From Vitis vinifera (taxonomy: Eukaryota > Streptophyta > Magnoliopsida > Vitales > Vitaceae): DNA of 64,000 nt. This document shows positions 24,738 through 37,170 of this stretch, one piece after another. Location of the stretch: contig NC_081819.1 of the NCBI RefSeq assembly GCF_030704535.1, positions 20,556,001 to 20,620,000 on the forward strand, in the 5' to 3' direction. The notes beneath the pieces were generated by a model. It was not told the DNA's origin and made no database searches. It saw nothing but the letters and a program-made list of their open reading frames with translations. Positions within the stretch are counted from its first letter, which is position 1, and each line of letters opens with the position of its first letter. A program made the translations under genes and the position numbers.

Positions 24738-26470
24738 GGACACAGGAACCTCTGTCCCGTGAGTATCTAAATATGTATATTTTAAAATTTATCATGTCAA
24801 CTATTATGATTTTACTAAAAGGCCCTCTCCTGGAAGGGTACGATGTCAACGTACAGTTATGAACGTTGGGTGACCATCTCTCACGTGGCATTATAGCGCG
24901 TGAGTAAAATGTGGTGAATAATGATAGGATTTGTTGGAATTTTTCATAATAAACTTAAGTTGTTAAGAAATATTTTAAAAAATAAATAAAATGAAAAACA
25001 AAAATTATAAATAAACATGATGTAAATTCCTTATAAAATGAAATTATTCACATAAATCCCTATAACAACATGCAAAATAAGTTTTAATTTGATAATAATA
25101 ATAAATAAATAAATAAACACTTTAGACGAGCCTTTTACTTATCATATATTTTTTGTAATATTTTCTCAAAATACGATGTAAATTCCTTATGAATCAAAAT
25201 TTTGACATAGAAATTTGTACTCACATGCAAACTAATGTTTAATGTGATAATATTATTGTCCCAAGCTTATTGGCCATGAGGATATTTGATCTCATCCATC
25301 AACGTTCCTCACGCGAAACAGAGGCGCGTTTTCGCTTGAAGAGCAAAAACAGGTCACCGACGACAATGACTGAACTACCCTTTACAGTAAACTCGTTTTC
25401 AGAGTTCGACGGCTTTTAAGAAGTGTAGGGTTACAGGGTTCACATGTGGGCGGCAACACGAGATTCTAATGACTTTCCGCTCTTTTATCCGGTGGACTTT
25501 TTCCCCTTTTTCTTTTTTTTTTTTAATTAAATTTTTATATTTAATCTGTAGATCTCTCTTCTCTCTCTCTCTGTTATTTTAATTTTTATTTTTTCGTGTT
25601 TTATGAGATGATATGGTCCAAGCCCACTAACCACAAATTGTGGTCCAGGTTCAGATATTCCACCACGGTACCCGCGAGCCCAACTCCTCGCTTAAATCAT
25701 TACAAGCAAGCATGCGCCACGCGCGTGCACTAGAGAATTTATTTAAAATTTTAATTAAAAAAAATAACTATTTTAAATAAGTGAAGGGAACCAGCGTACC
25801 TCCGATACACGTGGCACAATCGAAGACATCTGACGTGGGCCTCCAATTTATATATTTTTTTCTCTGTTAAGAGGAAAAAGCGTGACGGTATATGTCATCA
25901 TTAGAAAAAGAAAACTAAAGGCTCTACTGTTCTTGAATATTGGAGGTGAAAGATTGTTACGTTTATGTGGAGGAGGAGGACGAGGACATTTAATTATTAA
26001 ATAAAAAGTGGAGGAGTTTGTATGGTGGGCATAGCAGCGGTTGCAAGTTTTGTTGGACAATTAAGAAATTTGTCCCCACCTTCACGTCAATTTCCATGTA
26101 AACCACATGTCCATTTCTTTATTTCTTTCTTTTAAACTACCAAAATTTAGAAAAATATTGTGTTAGGTAGAGAAAAATGTAGTACTTATGTATTAGCTCC
26201 TCCCTATCATGTATTCATATTTTAAAATTATACGTAAACATTACATGAACATATCATCTATATTTTAAGACACATTTACTTAATTTTTAAGAAAATAGAT
26301 GAAAAATAAAATAATCATGAAAATAATTAATTGAGATCAATAAATTTAGTTGTCTTCACAGTCAACTAATGAGAGAATTCGAGAAAATAAAATTATTTTC
26401 TTTCATTCTATTCTATATGGATAAAGAAAACATTCTATTGAATAGTTTTTCTTTTATAAAAAAAATAATG
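24738..26470 (-). promoter_or_regulatory. upstream region of the ERF gene
   Basis: The nearest 150 bp include TCTCACGTGGC (about 24870), an ACGT-core site. Further out at 25290-25840 is a GC-richer block with CACGCG, GGCGCG, ACGCGCGTGC and TACACGTGGC words, interspersed with AT-rich DNA. These resemble CGCG- and G-box type sites. No TATA box was assigned and no gene lies on the opposite strand. Confidence 0.35.
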
Positions 26471-26479
26471 GAAGAGATA

Positions 26480-26640
26480 GGTATTTACTTAGTTGATAAT
26501 TCTATCCACCGACACCTATTTCTTTGTAGATGGTACCTTATTTCTTATTATAGCGCGAGTCTTCGTCAATAAAGCTCTTAAAAAGTCGAGAGGGTAAAAA
26601 TTATATAGTGTTTGATATAATTGTTTGTTTTTAACTCTTA
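26480..26640. repeat. degenerate third copy of part of the tandem duplication
   Basis: The segment with TAGTTGATAATTCTATCCACC, TAGATGGTACC, TATAGCGCGAGTCTTCGTC and AGAGGGTAAAAATTATATAG is related to 27055-27165 and 28915-29045 (for example TATAGCGTAGGCCTTCGTGG and TATAGCGCATGCCTTCGTTG). It is more diverged than the two large copies. Confidence 0.45.
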
Positions 26641-26821
26641 ACTCGAAGCCAAAGTCAAAGAGTAAAGCTTTTTAAGGGGTGTTCAATACATGGGAATATA
26701 AAATATAAATTAATATTTTGTTTCCATTCATATTTTATGATCAATGAGAATGAATTTGATGATTTAATTTATAGTATTTAAATGAACCAAGGAATTCAAT
26801 ATTGGAATGATTATTTATTTA

Positions 26822-28611
26822 TATTATAATGTTTTGTAATAATAAGAATAATAATGAAAAATAAATAAATTGGCAATAATATCCTTACATATAATTTGAA
26901 ATTATTTTTTTATTTTCATTTTGAAAAATAAATTTTGAGAGTTTTTTTTTTTTTACTAAATAATAAGACTAAAAAAATAATCTTGTTATCATAAGAAGAT
27001 GTATCAAGGTTTGATGAATGAAATTAAAAGGTAAAATAGTCATTTTAGATTATGTTTTTTTATTTATAGATGATGCTTTCTTTCTTAGTATAGCGTAGGC
27101 CTTCGTGGAGAACGTTCTTGAAAAGCTGAGAGGGTAAAAATTATATAGTGTTCGATATAATTACTTATTTATGCTTTTGCTACTTTCACTTGTAACTTTT
27201 TTTTTTTTTAGTGATATGTTATTTTAACAAAATTACCCTGAGCAAGCAAGAAAACGTCTATTAAACTTAAAAAATAAGTTTTTACCTTCTCAAAAATTAA
27301 TCTAAACAAAGGCTTAATTAATTAAGATTTGCTTGGTCAAATGAACATATAATATTTGAAAGAAAAATTATTGTTTGCCACTAAAAATTGAACTAAATCA
27401 TTCAAGGATAAATGTTTAAGTTAATATTTTCAAATTAAAAAAAAATTACATTCATTAATAAGCATGTAGTACACTCTTTTTTTTTCTTTAAATCGCAGTG
27501 GAATACTAAATTCTATAAATTTTTCAAAATTTTTAGTATTTTGAATACAATACAAACATAAATTTTTCAATGGGTATTGAAAAAGCACAAAAAGTAATGA
27601 AAAAACATCAATAATCAAGTGTTGTTACATATACGCTTTTTAGATTTCTAGTTTATATCTTAATTTTATTTATTTATACCATTATACCTCGATATTATTT
27701 ATTTGTATTTTTATTGAATGGTTTAAATTTCATTATACATATCAATTACCAAAATTTAAACTTTAATAATTAATATCATTGCATATTAAAATATAATAAA
27801 AAGATTTTCTTAAACAATAAAAAATAATTCATAATTAAAATTTTCATTGATAATTTTCAATATATCTATAAAAATAAGGGATATACCCATCAAAATTAAT
27901 ATTTTGATCTTGGTATCAACTAACAAGTTTTCCTCTCTTTGTTTTTTTTGTTTTTTTTTTTTTTTATAATAAAAATTAAGTATAAAATTTGATAGAAGTT
28001 ATTATATTACACGTGGATGACCGTGGTGGTCCAAGTAATCACGCAGTTGCTGGTTTTAAAGTCACGTTCTTTTTTTTTTTTTTTCCTCAGCTTTCTCAAT
28101 CATCATTGATGAACTCGGTGGAGATCTGGCGGGCCAATAGGATTCTGTGTATTTTCATCCGCAATAGGTCTCGTACGGTTAAGATCTAGTGTTACCATCC
28201 GGAGGATTAATCCGAACCGTTGAAAGAATAGGGTCGAACCTATCACTATTGTAGGGTAGGTCGGGACTATGGAATCAAATTAAATGGCCTTTGTCACTCT
28301 TGGGTCCCAAGTTTCAACATTCCTTCTCCAATTGAGTGGCATAGAAAATGTCGATTAATTTTTAAAAATAAAAATAAAAAGTCAGTTTTTTTTTATATTT
28401 AAATATCTTATATTATCGTATGGTTGCAATCTAGGCGGGTTTGGATAATTCAATTTATAATTTGTTTTACATTAAAAAATCAAGATATTTCTTTTAATTA
28501 TCTGATACAAATACGAACATGTCAAAAAAATTATTATGTTGAATGCTAATAAAAATTATTTATTTATTTTATATGTATATTTCATGTCTTTATATTTTAA
28601 TTATATCTTTA
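26822..28611 (+). repeat. tandem duplication, copy 1 (about 1.79 kb)
   Basis: Direct neighbour of a second copy. Both begin at GTTTTGTAATAATAAGAA and share the block TTACACGTGGATGACCGTGG, the region ending ACCATCCGGAGGATTAATCC, and the tail AAAAATTATTTATTTATTTT. In this copy a 66-codon frame (27989-28189) starts at TTG, not ATG. The differences include many substitutions and an indel of about 100 bp. The unit is AT-rich apart from a GC-richer block at 27990-28340. Confidence 0.8.
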
Positions 28612-30521
28612 TATTTTAATGTTTTGTAATAATAAGAATGATAATGAAAAATAAATAAATTGGCAATAATATCCTTACATATAATTTAAATTTTTTTTTT
28701 TATTTTGAAAAATAATTTTTGAGAGTTTTTTTTTTTTTTACTAAATAATAAGACTAAAAAAAATAATCTTGTTATTGGATGAAGAGACATCAGGGTTTGA
28801 TGAATGAAATTTAAAGGTAAAATAGTCAGTTTAGATTATGTTATAATTTTTTATGGAATGAATGAATCAAAATACCACCTATTAATCCAACTTATAAGTG
28901 AGATTTGATTTCAGTTGATAATTTCACCCACCAATGTTTTTTTATTTATAGATGATGTTTTCTTTCTTACTATAGCGCATGCCTTCGTTGAGAATGCTCT
29001 TGAAAAGTTGAGACGGTAAGAATTAGTTAATGTTTGATATAATTACTTATTTATGCCTTTGCTAATTTCACTTGTAACTTTTTTGTTTTGTTTTGTTTTG
29101 AGTGATGTGTTATTTCAACAAAATTACCCCAAGCAAGCAACAAAACGTCTATTAAAATTAAAAAACCAAAAATAAGTAATTATGTTAAGATTTGCTTAAT
29201 TAATCTAAACAAAAGCTTAATTAATTAAGATTTGCTTGGTCAAATGAACATATGATATTTGAAAGAAAAATTATTATTTGCCACTAAAAATTGAACTAAA
29301 TCATTCAAGGATGATAAATGTTTAAATTAATATTTTCAAATTAAAAAAAAATTACATTCATTAATAAGCATGTAGTACACTTTTTTTTTCTTTAAATAAG
29401 TGGAATACTAAATTCTATAAATTTTGAAAAAAATTTAGTATTTTGAATACAATACAAACATAAATTTTTCAATGGGTATTGAAAAAGCACAAAAAATAAT
29501 GAAAAAACATAAATAATCAAGTGTTGTTATATTTACGTTTTTTAGACTTCTAGTTTATATCATAATTTTATTTATTTATACCATTATATCTCGATATCAT
29601 TTATTTGTATTTTTATTCAATGGTTTAAATTTCATTATACATATCCAATTACCAAAATTTAAACTTTAATAATTAATATAATTGTATATTAAAATATAAT
29701 AAAAACATAATTTTCTTAAACAATAAAAAATAATCATAATTAAATTTTTCATTGATAATTTTCAATATATCTATAAAATCAAATAAGGGATATACCCATC
29801 AAAATTAATATTTTGATCTTGGTATCAACTAACAAGTTTTCCTCTCTTTGTTTTTTTTGGTTTTTTTTTTTTATATAATAAAAATTAAGTATAAAATTTG
29901 ATAGAAGTTATTATATTACACGTGGATGACCGTGGTGGTCCAAGTAATCACGCAGTTGCTGGTTTTAAAGTCACGTTCTTTTTCTTTTTTTTTCCTCAGA
30001 TTTCTCAATCATCATTGATGAACTCGGTGGAGAACTGGCGGGCCAATAGGATTCTGTGTATTTTCATCCAGAATAGGTCTCGTACGGTTGAGATCTAGTG
30101 TTACCATCCGGAGGATTAATCCGAACCGTTGAAAGAATAGGGTCGAACCTATCACTATTGTAGGGTAGGTTGGGACTATGGAATCAAATTAAATGGCCTT
30201 TTTCACTCTTGGGTCCCAAGTTTCAACATTCTTTCTCCAATTGAGTGGCATAGAAAATGCCGATTAATTTTTAAAAATAAAAATAAAAAGTCAGTTTTTT
30301 TTTATATTTAAATATCTTATATTATCGTATGGTTGCAATCTAGGTGGGTTTGGATAATTTAATCTATAACTTGTTTTACATTAAAAAAAATTAAGATATT
30401 TCTTTTAATTATCTTATACAAATACGAACATGTCAAAAAAATTATTATGTTAAATGCTAATAAAAATTATTTATTTATTTTATATGTATATTTCGTATCT
30501 TTATGTTTTAATTATGTCTTT
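28612..30521 (+). repeat. tandem duplication, copy 2 (about 1.91 kb)
   Basis: Follows copy 1 with no spacer. It carries about 100 bp absent from copy 1 (around 28845-28940, including TTGATTTCAGTTGATAATTTC), which resembles the degenerate copy at 26.5 kb. The 66-codon frame recurs at 29898-30098 with only a few residue changes, but this reflects overall DNA similarity and again lacks an ATG start. Confidence 0.8.
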
Positions 30522-32917
30522 TACACCATAGTCACATTTTTTTTTTACTTAAATCATGAGACCTGTCATTTCGCTTTGACGGAACATGAGCTGTGACAGG
30601 TTGTCTGGGATGACTCAGCAAGACTTACAGTCAATGATCAGGACAATGAATCCGGGTGGGATAGGGCATCGTCCGGATATGATATTTGAGAGTACTATAG
30701 GGACCGGATAGATGTGGCATGCCACGTGTCATGGGGGTCCTTACAAAGTTGATCGGAGAACTCGATACCTACAAACTAATTAGGTAGCCTCAACCCCGAA
30801 TCCCGAGCAAAGCATTCAAAAAAAAAAAATCCCAAAAAGTGGAACACATTTGGCGCATTTGGAGTTGTCTTGTGTCATTTAATAAATGGATGTCCTTTTG
30901 GCACACCCTTGAAATGTACAACTCTAACAACACCCTGGCTGAAATCAATGAATAATTTTCTCTCATTTATTCTTTATTTTTTGGGAATAGTTTTTTTTTT
31001 TTCGTGGCCTAAATTTAACGTACAAATTAAACATCAATCATCATCAGGAAAAAAAAAAAAGCAACATAAAATTTATATAATATATAAAATAATAAAATTC
31101 AAAATTATGAAATCCTGAAAATTACATTTTACGGGTTCTTGAGTTAAAAGAATTGTTAAAATTAAAAACAACACTAAAAATAAATAAATAAATAAAAATT
31201 CAGATTAATAATTTGAATTAATATATTTTTAATAATCGTTTCAATGAATCTGATTATAACTCTAATCTATTTAACTTAAATTTAATTCATTTAAAATTTG
31301 ATTATGAATAAATTGGTCAAAATTTAATTATAAACATGTCACGAGATCAATCATATAAACTCATACAAAATCTAATTTCATTTAATTATTAAATAATACA
31401 CGATTATTAAATATATTAAATAGGTTATATCGATATATTACTTATTTAATAATTAGGCCGTGTTTGGATTTATGTTTTCGATCTAACTATTATTTGTGTC
31501 ATATTTGCTTGATTGGGTAAGGTGTTTGATGCAACACAAACAAGACCAACCATCATGACTTCTCGCCGCTTTAGCAGGACTATTTTTTTGTTTTGGGATT
31601 GTGGCCCAAATTGCAATCAGATTGGGCCACCAAATGTGCATTCTTGTTAAAATTGGGCCCAAAAAAAAACTTCAAGCTCCTTTTTGGGGAACATTAGAAC
31701 ATACAGACCCACTTTTCGTACGAAATAGGCCACAGATTTCAAAACCTAATCTTACCCTGACCTCATCACTTTTTCATTGGGTCAAAACTTGGCCCACCAG
31801 CACTTCGAACAAAGCCCAGGTACTCTCTCAATGTCCACGACTAGCTTTTCCAAAAAGTATAAATAGGCTGGAAATTTGGGAGGCCCAACGTTTTTATGGC
31901 CCAAAAAGACACCTGAAAGGCTAGTGGACAGATACTAGGGCTAGAATAAGGTGAAAACCATGGGCTGGTTCGGACAAAGGCATCAAAAGCCCAATTATTT
32001 TGATAATCATTATACAAGAATATGATAATATTCTAATTTTCAAAGCAAATCTTTGCCTCCGTTTTAGCTATTTTATTTAATTTTAAACTATATTAAAAAT
32101 ATCTATAAGTTTAATTAAGATGTAAACAAAGCTAAAAAAAAAAGTCACAAGGGTGCAAACAAATACTAGGGGCTACACATGGTTAAACTATATTAAATTT
32201 TAGTAATATCGAAACATCTGTCAAAAATTTTGTTTTTATAGAAAGAAACTATCAGGAAATGAACAAATTATCGATAATTATAAAGCAATGCCCCAAGATT
32301 CAATTACACGTTTTGTAAATATCTATATCTGTTCCCATGAAAATAACTAAAATTAAACCCCTTGTAAAGGACAAAGATTACTCTCAAACACGTAAATAAA
32401 TTTATAATTTTAAAACCTAAGACGATCAAGACAATTGTAATTACCAATGATTCAGATAAACACGTTACATTTAAAATACAAACAAAAAAATATACATAAA
32501 AGGGCACAAGTATATGAACAAATGCTAGATGCTAAAAATACCTTGGACAAAAACATTGGTTTTGTTGGAGTTAATATATTTTATTATTAGATTATATTAT
32601 TTTGTTTCATGGTATAGGACTAAAATAATTTATTTTGTTACTCATTATTTTATGAAAGAAAAAAAAATTATATTGTCTTCAACGTTTTTGAGGGCACATT
32701 TATGTTGTTTTCACATGTGATACGAAGAGGGCTTCACATGATCCTCCTGCGAAAATAAATTAAATTAATGACTTAAATTGGCATAAAATTAATAAAATAA
32801 TTAGTACAATGAGATTTACTATATACTAAAAAAAAATTAACTTCATGATAATAATTTCACATTGATTTGGAAAATAGGTCTATTTGAAAATTTTGGAAGT
32901 AAAAATAATAACCAGAG
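30522..32917. other. intergenic region with a GC-normal island
   Basis: Positions 30555-30830 are noticeably richer in G+C than the surroundings and include the inverted repeat ACCTGTCA (30561) / TGACAGGT (30594). A second mixed block at 31540-31980 contains several TGGGCC, GGGCCC and GGCCCA words and an open frame without ATG. I recognise no gene in either. The rest is AT-rich. Confidence 0.4.
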
Positions 32918-33260
32918 TTGCCCACACATTTTACACTAGGCTAAGAGACATTAGATCAAAGTGGAGTATTCTAGAGTATTTCAAAGTTATTTTGTATATA
33001 GCTTTGTTCATAAGAGTTGTATAGAATGTTATAGATAATTCATGATTTGTAAGGAATCCTTTGATGTTCTACAAAATTCATAAAATACCTATAAATAGAT
33101 AAGAGTGTCATTTGATCAGGCACCAAGTAATTGAAAGCTTCCAAAGCATTGTAAGCTTCCTTGTACAATAAAGCTTTATTTATTTTGAACTCTTGCTTAA
33201 AATAAAAGATTTAAAATACTAAACGTAATTTTCCTTTTTATTGTCTGCAATATCAATGTG
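32918..33260 (+). mobile_element. probable solo LTR or LTR fragment (retrotransposon)
   Basis: The order of signals is that of a plant LTR: a mixed-composition block from about 32918, TATA box CTATAAATAGATAAG at 33089, about 70 bp, then polyadenylation-like ACAATAAAGC at 33165. No gag or pol coding sequence accompanies it. The ends and target-site duplication could not be fixed, so the boundaries are approximate. Confidence 0.4.
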
Positions 33261-33321
33261 GTTTAATAATTCACAAAATCACTTCAAAAAGTTTTAAGTA
33301 AGCAATATAATAAAAATAATT

Positions 33322-33578
33322 AAGAGTGCGTTTGGTAGTAATTTTAAAATGCGTTTTTAGTATTTTCAACACTTATTTTTTTTTTTTTATATATATTTTA
33401 AGTATTAAAGATGATAAAAATATTTTTCCAAAATTATTATCAAATACATTTTAAATATCTTATATAGTTGTAAATTTTTATTTATAAAATAAAAAAAATC
33501 TATTAATATATTTTTTAAATTAAACTTTTAATATAAAAATTTAAGCATACATCTCTTAAAATCATAATCAAACACATG
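33322..33578. mobile_element. palindromic MITE-like element
   Basis: The left end AAGAGTGCGTTTGGTAGTAA is matched in inverse by ATCATAATCAAACACATG at the right end. The interior is AT-rich, and the related termini occur at 38.9, 49.2 and 62.9 kb. There is no coding capacity. Confidence 0.5.
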
Positions 33579-34789
33579 AATCGTTACATATAAAATGGTA
33601 TAAAAGTATTATCTTGATTTTATTGTAAGATATTATAATAATAATAATAATAATATAAATACATTTTAACACATTATTGTAACCTTAATTTTAGTTAAAC
33701 AATGTTGTCAAAATATATATATAAATCAGCGAATTGATAATTCAACAAGTTTTTCAAATTTGTTTGTACTCACTTTTCTTATTTTCAACTTGAATCTTCA
33801 AAACATGTTTTTAACGTTAATTTTTCATTGAAGTTAAAGTATAGAGTAAAAAAATAATTTAAATTGATTGATGGAACAAGTTGGTGATTAGATTTTAATT
33901 TTGTTTGCTTTTATTGCTTATTGTTTAAATCATGTTTTCAATTTTAATATTTTTTAAAAATTAAAGTCAAAAGTAAAAAAACAAAATAAATATTTTAAAT
34001 CCATTCATCGAACAAACTCGTGATTAGGGTTTTTCTTTTCCGTCTTTTTTTCTTGCTCTCATTGCTTCGAAGTCAAGCCATGAAATCAACGTAAGAGTGA
34101 TTGATTGAACTAAAATTACAATCATTTCATATACACATTCCCATGTGTAAAATGCACATCGAGATGAAATCAAAAATGGCAGCCCACATACAAAGCATTT
34201 TCTCTAGAAAATATGCTTGATTGGACTGATGACAGATACGGTGGGGAAAAAAATAGAGGAAAATGTGATATTGAAAATTTTATTTTCTACCACGCCAATC
34301 AAAGTAAGACACAGAAGTCACATTTTACACGTGCGAGGTGTCGGAAACTGCATGTGCGTCCAGGTGGGCAGCACGCACGTTCTGGCATGCCCGCTTTTGA
34401 TGGGCCCCACCCACCTCTGCATTAGTCTTTATCCCTTCGAACATGCAGATTCTCTCATTTTAAAATTATAAAATAATTTCATAAATAAATAAAACATGCA
34501 GAAGGCCTAAAATAGGTTTTTTATGGGCTATTTTTACATAAAATTTTTATTTAAAAAAATAAAATGTTATTTCTAAAATAATTTTAAAATATTATTATAA
34601 CGGTCAACCCATTTCTATCTTATTCCTATATTTTTCTATATAGAAAAATAAATAAATAAATTTTATAATATAATATTAAGTAAAAACAGGACAAAGTTTT
34701 TATTGAAGTTTCAATTTTACGGAGGTAATTTTTTTTTTTTTAATTTAACTGACTATGGAAACTTCATTTAATTGCAATAATTCCAATAT
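33579..34789. other. intergenic, no gene recognised
   Basis: Mostly AT-rich. A mixed block at 34190-34440 contains CACGTGCG, GCACGCACG and a GGGCCCCACCCACC word; two frames are open there but neither resembles a known protein. Confidence 0.4.
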
Positions 34790-35170
34790 TTTATTTTCGG
34801 TGTAATGATTTTTTTTTTTAAAGAAAATATCCGACGTGGCAAGGCGTGACGGTGGATGACGGTGTTGGCATCTTGGAAACCAATCAAACCATGTGTGACT
34901 TGAAATCAAGCGGTGGTTCCAAATACTTTGACGATTCGTCTGCATTCTCCACGGTGGGTCTCAGCACGTGAACTGTGTGGTCCGTGTTGTAATAATAATA
35001 ATAATAAAATAATTTAAAAACCCAGCATCTTACCTACTTCTAGATCCTCCCTAAAAGACCCATAAATAAATAAAAAGCTAAAGTCAACACGAAATTACCA
35101 TAATGCCCTTATAAATAGAGACAGCCTAACAGCCTTTTCCTTAATAAGAAGGTTCAAGAAAAAACATATA
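34790..35170 (+). promoter_or_regulatory. promoter-like island without a recognisable gene
   Basis: Carries CCGACGTGGC (34831), GGCGTGACGGTGG, GCACGTGAAC (34963) and then a good plant TATA box, CTTATAAATAGAGAC (35108). The TATA box is followed within about 30-50 bp by a pyrimidine-rich stretch suitable for transcription initiation. No ORF of note lies downstream for several kilobases on the plus strand. Confidence 0.35.
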
Positions 35171-36599
35171 TATATATATACGAGTTAAGGTTTGAATCTA
35201 TGTCATACTATGCAGAAAATGATGGAATGATAATTCCCACATCTACTAATTATCAATGACAATAGGGCTCAAGGGTAGTTTTGGAATACGGTAGATAATG
35301 ATCAGGCGATATTACAGTAATACCCATTCCTTTAAGACATGGGCAGTTAGGGAGTACTAGGACATTTCCGTCTCGGCAATGGGCCCGCTTTACGGCTTGT
35401 GATTCACGTTGGTGACAGCGGGTGAGCCTGCTAATCCAATTGTCAAACTCTTAAAAATGGTTTACTTTCGAAAAGACTAAACTATCCTTGTAATTATTTT
35501 CAAGGAATAGTTAAATTTGTAATTTGATAGTACGAACAAAATTGGCATATGAAAAAGGGAAAATAATTATATAATATTTAATTTTTGAGCCCAATGAACA
35601 AAGACATACATATTTCAATTGCTTAATAATTTATTTTTTTCCTTCAGAGTTATTTCAAATGCATTTACTTCTTTGCAATTCTTTAAATGCACTTACGAGT
35701 CAATCTTAGTTTTATTATTATGATCGAGAATATTCATTAACTATCATATATCTTATTTTTTTTTTAAAAAATATTATTTCAAGCGACGTATCATTTGAGA
35801 CATTTTGAAAAGTCTAATTGAAATTAAAGTTAACAATTTAAAAATAATGGATATTGATAGACCATTGAATTGTTATCAATTGAGTTTATAATTCTTAGCA
35901 TAAACAGAGTGACGTACCATTAAATAGAATTTGAAAAGTAATCTATACCGAATTTCATTGTTTTGGATGTATAATTGCATTTGAATTAGCTTGTTTTTAT
36001 AATTTTAAATACAATACAAAATAAAATTTATAACTAAAAATATTAAAATATAAATACAAAATATTTGATCTACTTTAATATTTTAGAAGTTTTTATAAAT
36101 CACCTTACATAGTGTTACAACTACTATCAATTTAAATATTAAATATTAAATATATCACTCAGCTCATCCTATTGTGAATTTTTAAGAAATTGGAATTTTT
36201 TTTTTTTTTGGACATATTTGTCAAGAAAGCGATAATTAATCACATAGAATAGATCGCCGCGCTTTTTAATTCAATTGAGAAGTCACTCTCACATGCCTTC
36301 CTTTTTTAAATGTCAACGTCATAGCGAGGATCAAGTCTGTGTTTTGACTATTTACTATTTAGTTTATTTGGATACGCCTCCAAAAAGTGAGAGGGCATGA
36401 GGGTCGTTTATTTTTTTATTAAAAAAAAAAAAAAAGAGATTGATTAATTGATTTTTTTTTTTGGTGTCATTAAAATATATTTGTAAATTTGAAATTTTAC
36501 TTTCTAAAAATTGAATCCCTTCATTAATTTTATACATTAATAGATGGGAAAAAAAATTATTAAAAAAAATACTAGGATACAAATAGATATTCTATTGGG
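35171..36599. other. intergenic, no gene recognised
   Basis: AT-rich sequence with poly-A and poly-T runs. No coding or structured element was supported. Confidence 0.4.
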
Positions 36600-37170
36600 A
36601 ACAGGGCCCTCCAATTTATATGATCACGATGTCACGTGATAAAAAATCCAACGGCTGAAATCACCGATGAAGGTAAAATGTGATAGTACGAAAATACACT
36701 ACATTATGAGACGGTCGGGCGACAACGATTCCACGTGAGTCTCTTAAAACGACGACGTATTTGGAGTCGACACGGTACATGCCAAACACGTTAAGGTTAA
36801 TTAAAAGCGATGGTATTAAATGCAGATCACGTTCTTCTTACACGCCACCTTGTCACGTTCACGTCACGTGCCGGTCACGAGCTTTACGACTCCTTTTGGG
36901 CGAGGTGTTTATTTTTTCTCTTATCGAGGGTGGGCTTCGTTCAAATCGAGATCCTTTGATGATGACACGTGTACATTAGTTGATGGCAGGAGAGCCACGT
37001 GGATGATGTATGCTATGTTAAACGTGTTCCTTTTTCAGGTACTGATTTGCCGCCCAAAACGCGTGATCGGCGAGCTGGCACTGCGTGATAGATGATGAAT
37101 CTTTTTTACACGTCTCCACGCTGCTGGAAGCGCGTGTGGAACACGATAAGACGTTTACATCATGCGCCTT
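36600..37170. promoter_or_regulatory. ACGT-box rich island without a recognisable gene
   Basis: Includes GTCACGTGAT (36631), TTCCACGTGAG (36729), AAAACGACGACGTATTTGG (about 36745), ACGTCACGTGCC (36861), GACACGTGTAC (36963) and GCCACGTGG (36994), in a block of near-balanced composition inside very AT-rich DNA. Two overlapping frames of 72 and 91 codons are open but do not resemble known proteins. Confidence 0.4.

Noticed and set aside
24132..24770. A 200-codon plus-strand frame opposite the ERF gene
   Set aside because: It lies wholly antisense to a clear AP2/ERF coding region, starts effectively at a non-ATG codon and has no recognisable domain. Codon bias of the real gene opens the opposite frame.
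27989..30098. A conserved 66-residue protein in both tandem copies
   Set aside because: Both frames begin at TTG and span a poly-T tract. Conservation follows from overall DNA similarity of the duplicate and not from selection visible in the frame.
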